In this document: in pieces, positions 62,436 to 64,000 of the stretch | How positions within the stretch are numbered: the first letter of the stretch is position 1 | How the letters are laid out: every line of letters begins with the position of its first letter | From: Serpula lacrymans var. lacrymans S7.9 | Taxonomy: Eukaryota > Basidiomycota > Agaricomycetes > Boletales > Serpulaceae | Direction: 5' to 3' | Assembly (NCBI RefSeq): GCF_000218685.1 | Contig: NW_006763297.1 | Coordinates: forward strand, 1-64,000 | DNA length: 64,000 nt | Notes under the pieces: model-generated | What the model was told of the DNA's origin: nothing | Database searches by the model: none | What the model saw: only the letters and a program-made list of their open reading frames with translations | Made by a program: the position numbers and the translations under genes

Positions 62436-64000
62436 GGAATAGTAATTAATATTGCCCTTTTTGAACTTGTGGCTGATCAGCACCACCTCTATTAGGTAAT
62501 TCAGTCACGCTCACCTTTGCTTTTCCATCCGGTACTTTCCACATTTCGGCATTTTGGCAAATTTTCGTGTCGCCACTGGCTACACATTGCATTGCGCCCT
62601 CGCTTTTGTCGTTTCCCTTACTCCCCTTCCTTTGCCTAGCCCCACCATGGGCCCCTTCCTCTCCTTTTTATTCTCACCCGACGGTCGTTTCTGGGTCCCC
62701 ATTTTAGTTCACCTCCTCGTCACCTCCACCCTCCTCCTCCTCATCTTCTTTTCTCCCCCACCATTTCTGATGTCACCACTTCCTATCCGCTTCCGTCGCT
62801 GATCCGTTGACTACCACGTGCCACTGCTGATATCAGCAAAGCCCCGGCGGCCGGTCCAAATAGGGCAACAGGTCCATCTTCATGACGTCGATCTGCCATC
62901 ATATACTATCAAAACGTCGGTCGTTCGTCTTGCCTGGTTGGAGCGTGGGTGGGTAGTTTTTGAGCTGGAGAAGGTTCATCCCCTTGCGTCGCCCATGTTC
63001 ATCGCTGTCCCATTCACTTGGGTACACTTATCATTTGTCCATCGTCTTCGCTACAGCTACACCTACCACACGCTGCCTGGGACTCACTTGTTCCAAATTG
63101 GAACTACTCCTCTCCCTCCCTCGTTTGATCAGGTGGTCCAACACAACCAGTCCATTGGTAAGGCCATGGAACTGTTGGATTTGGACTAGGTGGTGGACCG
63201 GTGGCTCCAGTTTCTTTTTCTTCAGCAGAACATTCATTTACAGTGTGATTATTTTTGATTTTTGAATCATTTTTATGGACACATATTTTTTTAGAATGCC
63301 TGACTGACAATAAAGGAACTGTGTTGATACTGATAGTGTTTTGCCTTGCCCTTTTTTTACTGCATCTTCCCATGACATCATGATTTTCCTGCTCTCCTTT
63401 TGCTATTGGACTTTACTTTATGGCTGTACAAACCTGTGATATTACTCACAGCATTTATTGTTCTATCCCTTTCTTTTCCTTATTTTGACAATCTTATCCT
63501 GTACTACCTATGCAGGATTTGTCAGCGTACATTCCTTCCTTCATATTCTTTCTCATTCTTTTTGCACAGCTATACTGTGCATAGCCTACTTTTCTTTTAC
63601 TATATAAACCCCTGTATTTTACCTTGTAAGAAAAACAAGAAATCCAATCTAGACTTCTTCTCTACTCTCAAGTTCACTACTCTGCTACTTGTGATCCAGT
63701 GTGGTCACAACACTTACCACTTCTACCACTGTTAACTGCTGTCATTGCCACTCATCACTTTTGAAAGTGATTGTCATCCCCTTCGATTAGAGTCCTTCTG
63801 AGCACTACAGTTTGTGCGTCAGGAGCCTGCTATCACTGGGAACCTCGTCACCTTGTCATCCTTGTTGTTCTCAAACCTACCTTGTGCTACCATTAGCAAG
63901 GTAGTGCTCGTCTATACTCGCCACAAAGCCCCTATCTTTCTATAAATTCAACTATCCCTCCTCCTCAAAACCCACACTCATACACCTCTGGGTTTTACTT
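62436..64000 (+). repeat. Unclassified repeat, arm B (runs off the window)
   Basis: 1,565 bp, inverted relative to arm A and uninterrupted at the gypsy site. It carries a frame (about 62640-63189) broken by TGA at 62800-62802, with blocks ISAKPRRPVQIGQQVHLHDV and WLERGWVVFELEKVHPL ending AMELLDLD. A second hydrophobic frame lies at 63400-63735. No terminal repeat, reverse transcriptase or transposase motif is visible. Confidence 0.85.

Noticed and set aside
61820..62486. Open frames running through the 62 kb region
   Set aside because: They are translations of the run of N and have no meaning.

Overview
The window looks like a piece of a basidiomycete genome, most likely an Agaricomycete. 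Genes are split by many short introns (about 45-65 nt, GT...AG). The gene content is fungal: a RHO1 GTPase, an EB1-type protein, PHO84, a GH15 glucoamylase-like enzyme, a membrane-anchored aspartic protease and a FunK1-type kinase. No bacterial operons, rRNA, tRNA or CRISPR arrays were seen. Exon calls were made by eye, so internal exon borders are approximate unless a splice junction is given.

Left part (1-46,400), host genes: AFG2-like AAA ATPase (-), a long tract with no clear gene, mitochondrial ATP synthase subunit f/ATP17 (-, found only by joining tiny exons), CAAX protease RCE1 (+), CCDC137-like basic protein (+), MFS monocarboxylate-type transporter (+), EB1/Mal3 (-), a 6 kb gene-poor tract with one weak small gene, RHO1 (-), AKAP7/ASCC1-like 2H phosphoesterase protein (-), aspartic protease (+), PHO84-type phosphate transporter (-), a very intron-rich GH15 enzyme (+), a proline iminopeptidase-like hydrolase (+), an O-fucosyltransferase-like type II membrane protein (-), a signal-peptide/single-TM surface protein (+) and a short FunK1-like kinase (-). 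There is no evident pathway cluster. RCE1 and its likely client RHO1 (C-terminal CVIL) lie 12 kb apart.

Right part (46,400-64,000), a nest of transposable elements: (1) an intact Ty1/copia element on the minus strand with 342-bp LTRs that look identical, inserted in an open frame with a 5-bp duplication (AACAG); (2) a decayed PIF/Harbinger-like DNA transposon with long inverted termini and a palindromic array at one end only; (3) an unclassified repeat present as two inverted arms around a 407-N assembly gap; (4) a chromodomain Ty3/gypsy element (chromovirus) inserted into one of those arms with a GGTGA duplication. The first 12 nt of the predicted gypsy transcript are complementary to the sequence just after its 5' LTR, which is the arrangement of Tf1/sushi-type self-priming. 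The copia element instead has a primer site matching the anticodon arm of initiator tRNA-Met, and that site overlaps its start codon.

Most interesting signals: the two unusual reverse-transcription priming sites, the microexons of 9-19 nt in the GH15 gene and ATP17, the LTR-like motif inside gypsy pol, and the inverted repeat with CpG decay around the sequence gap.
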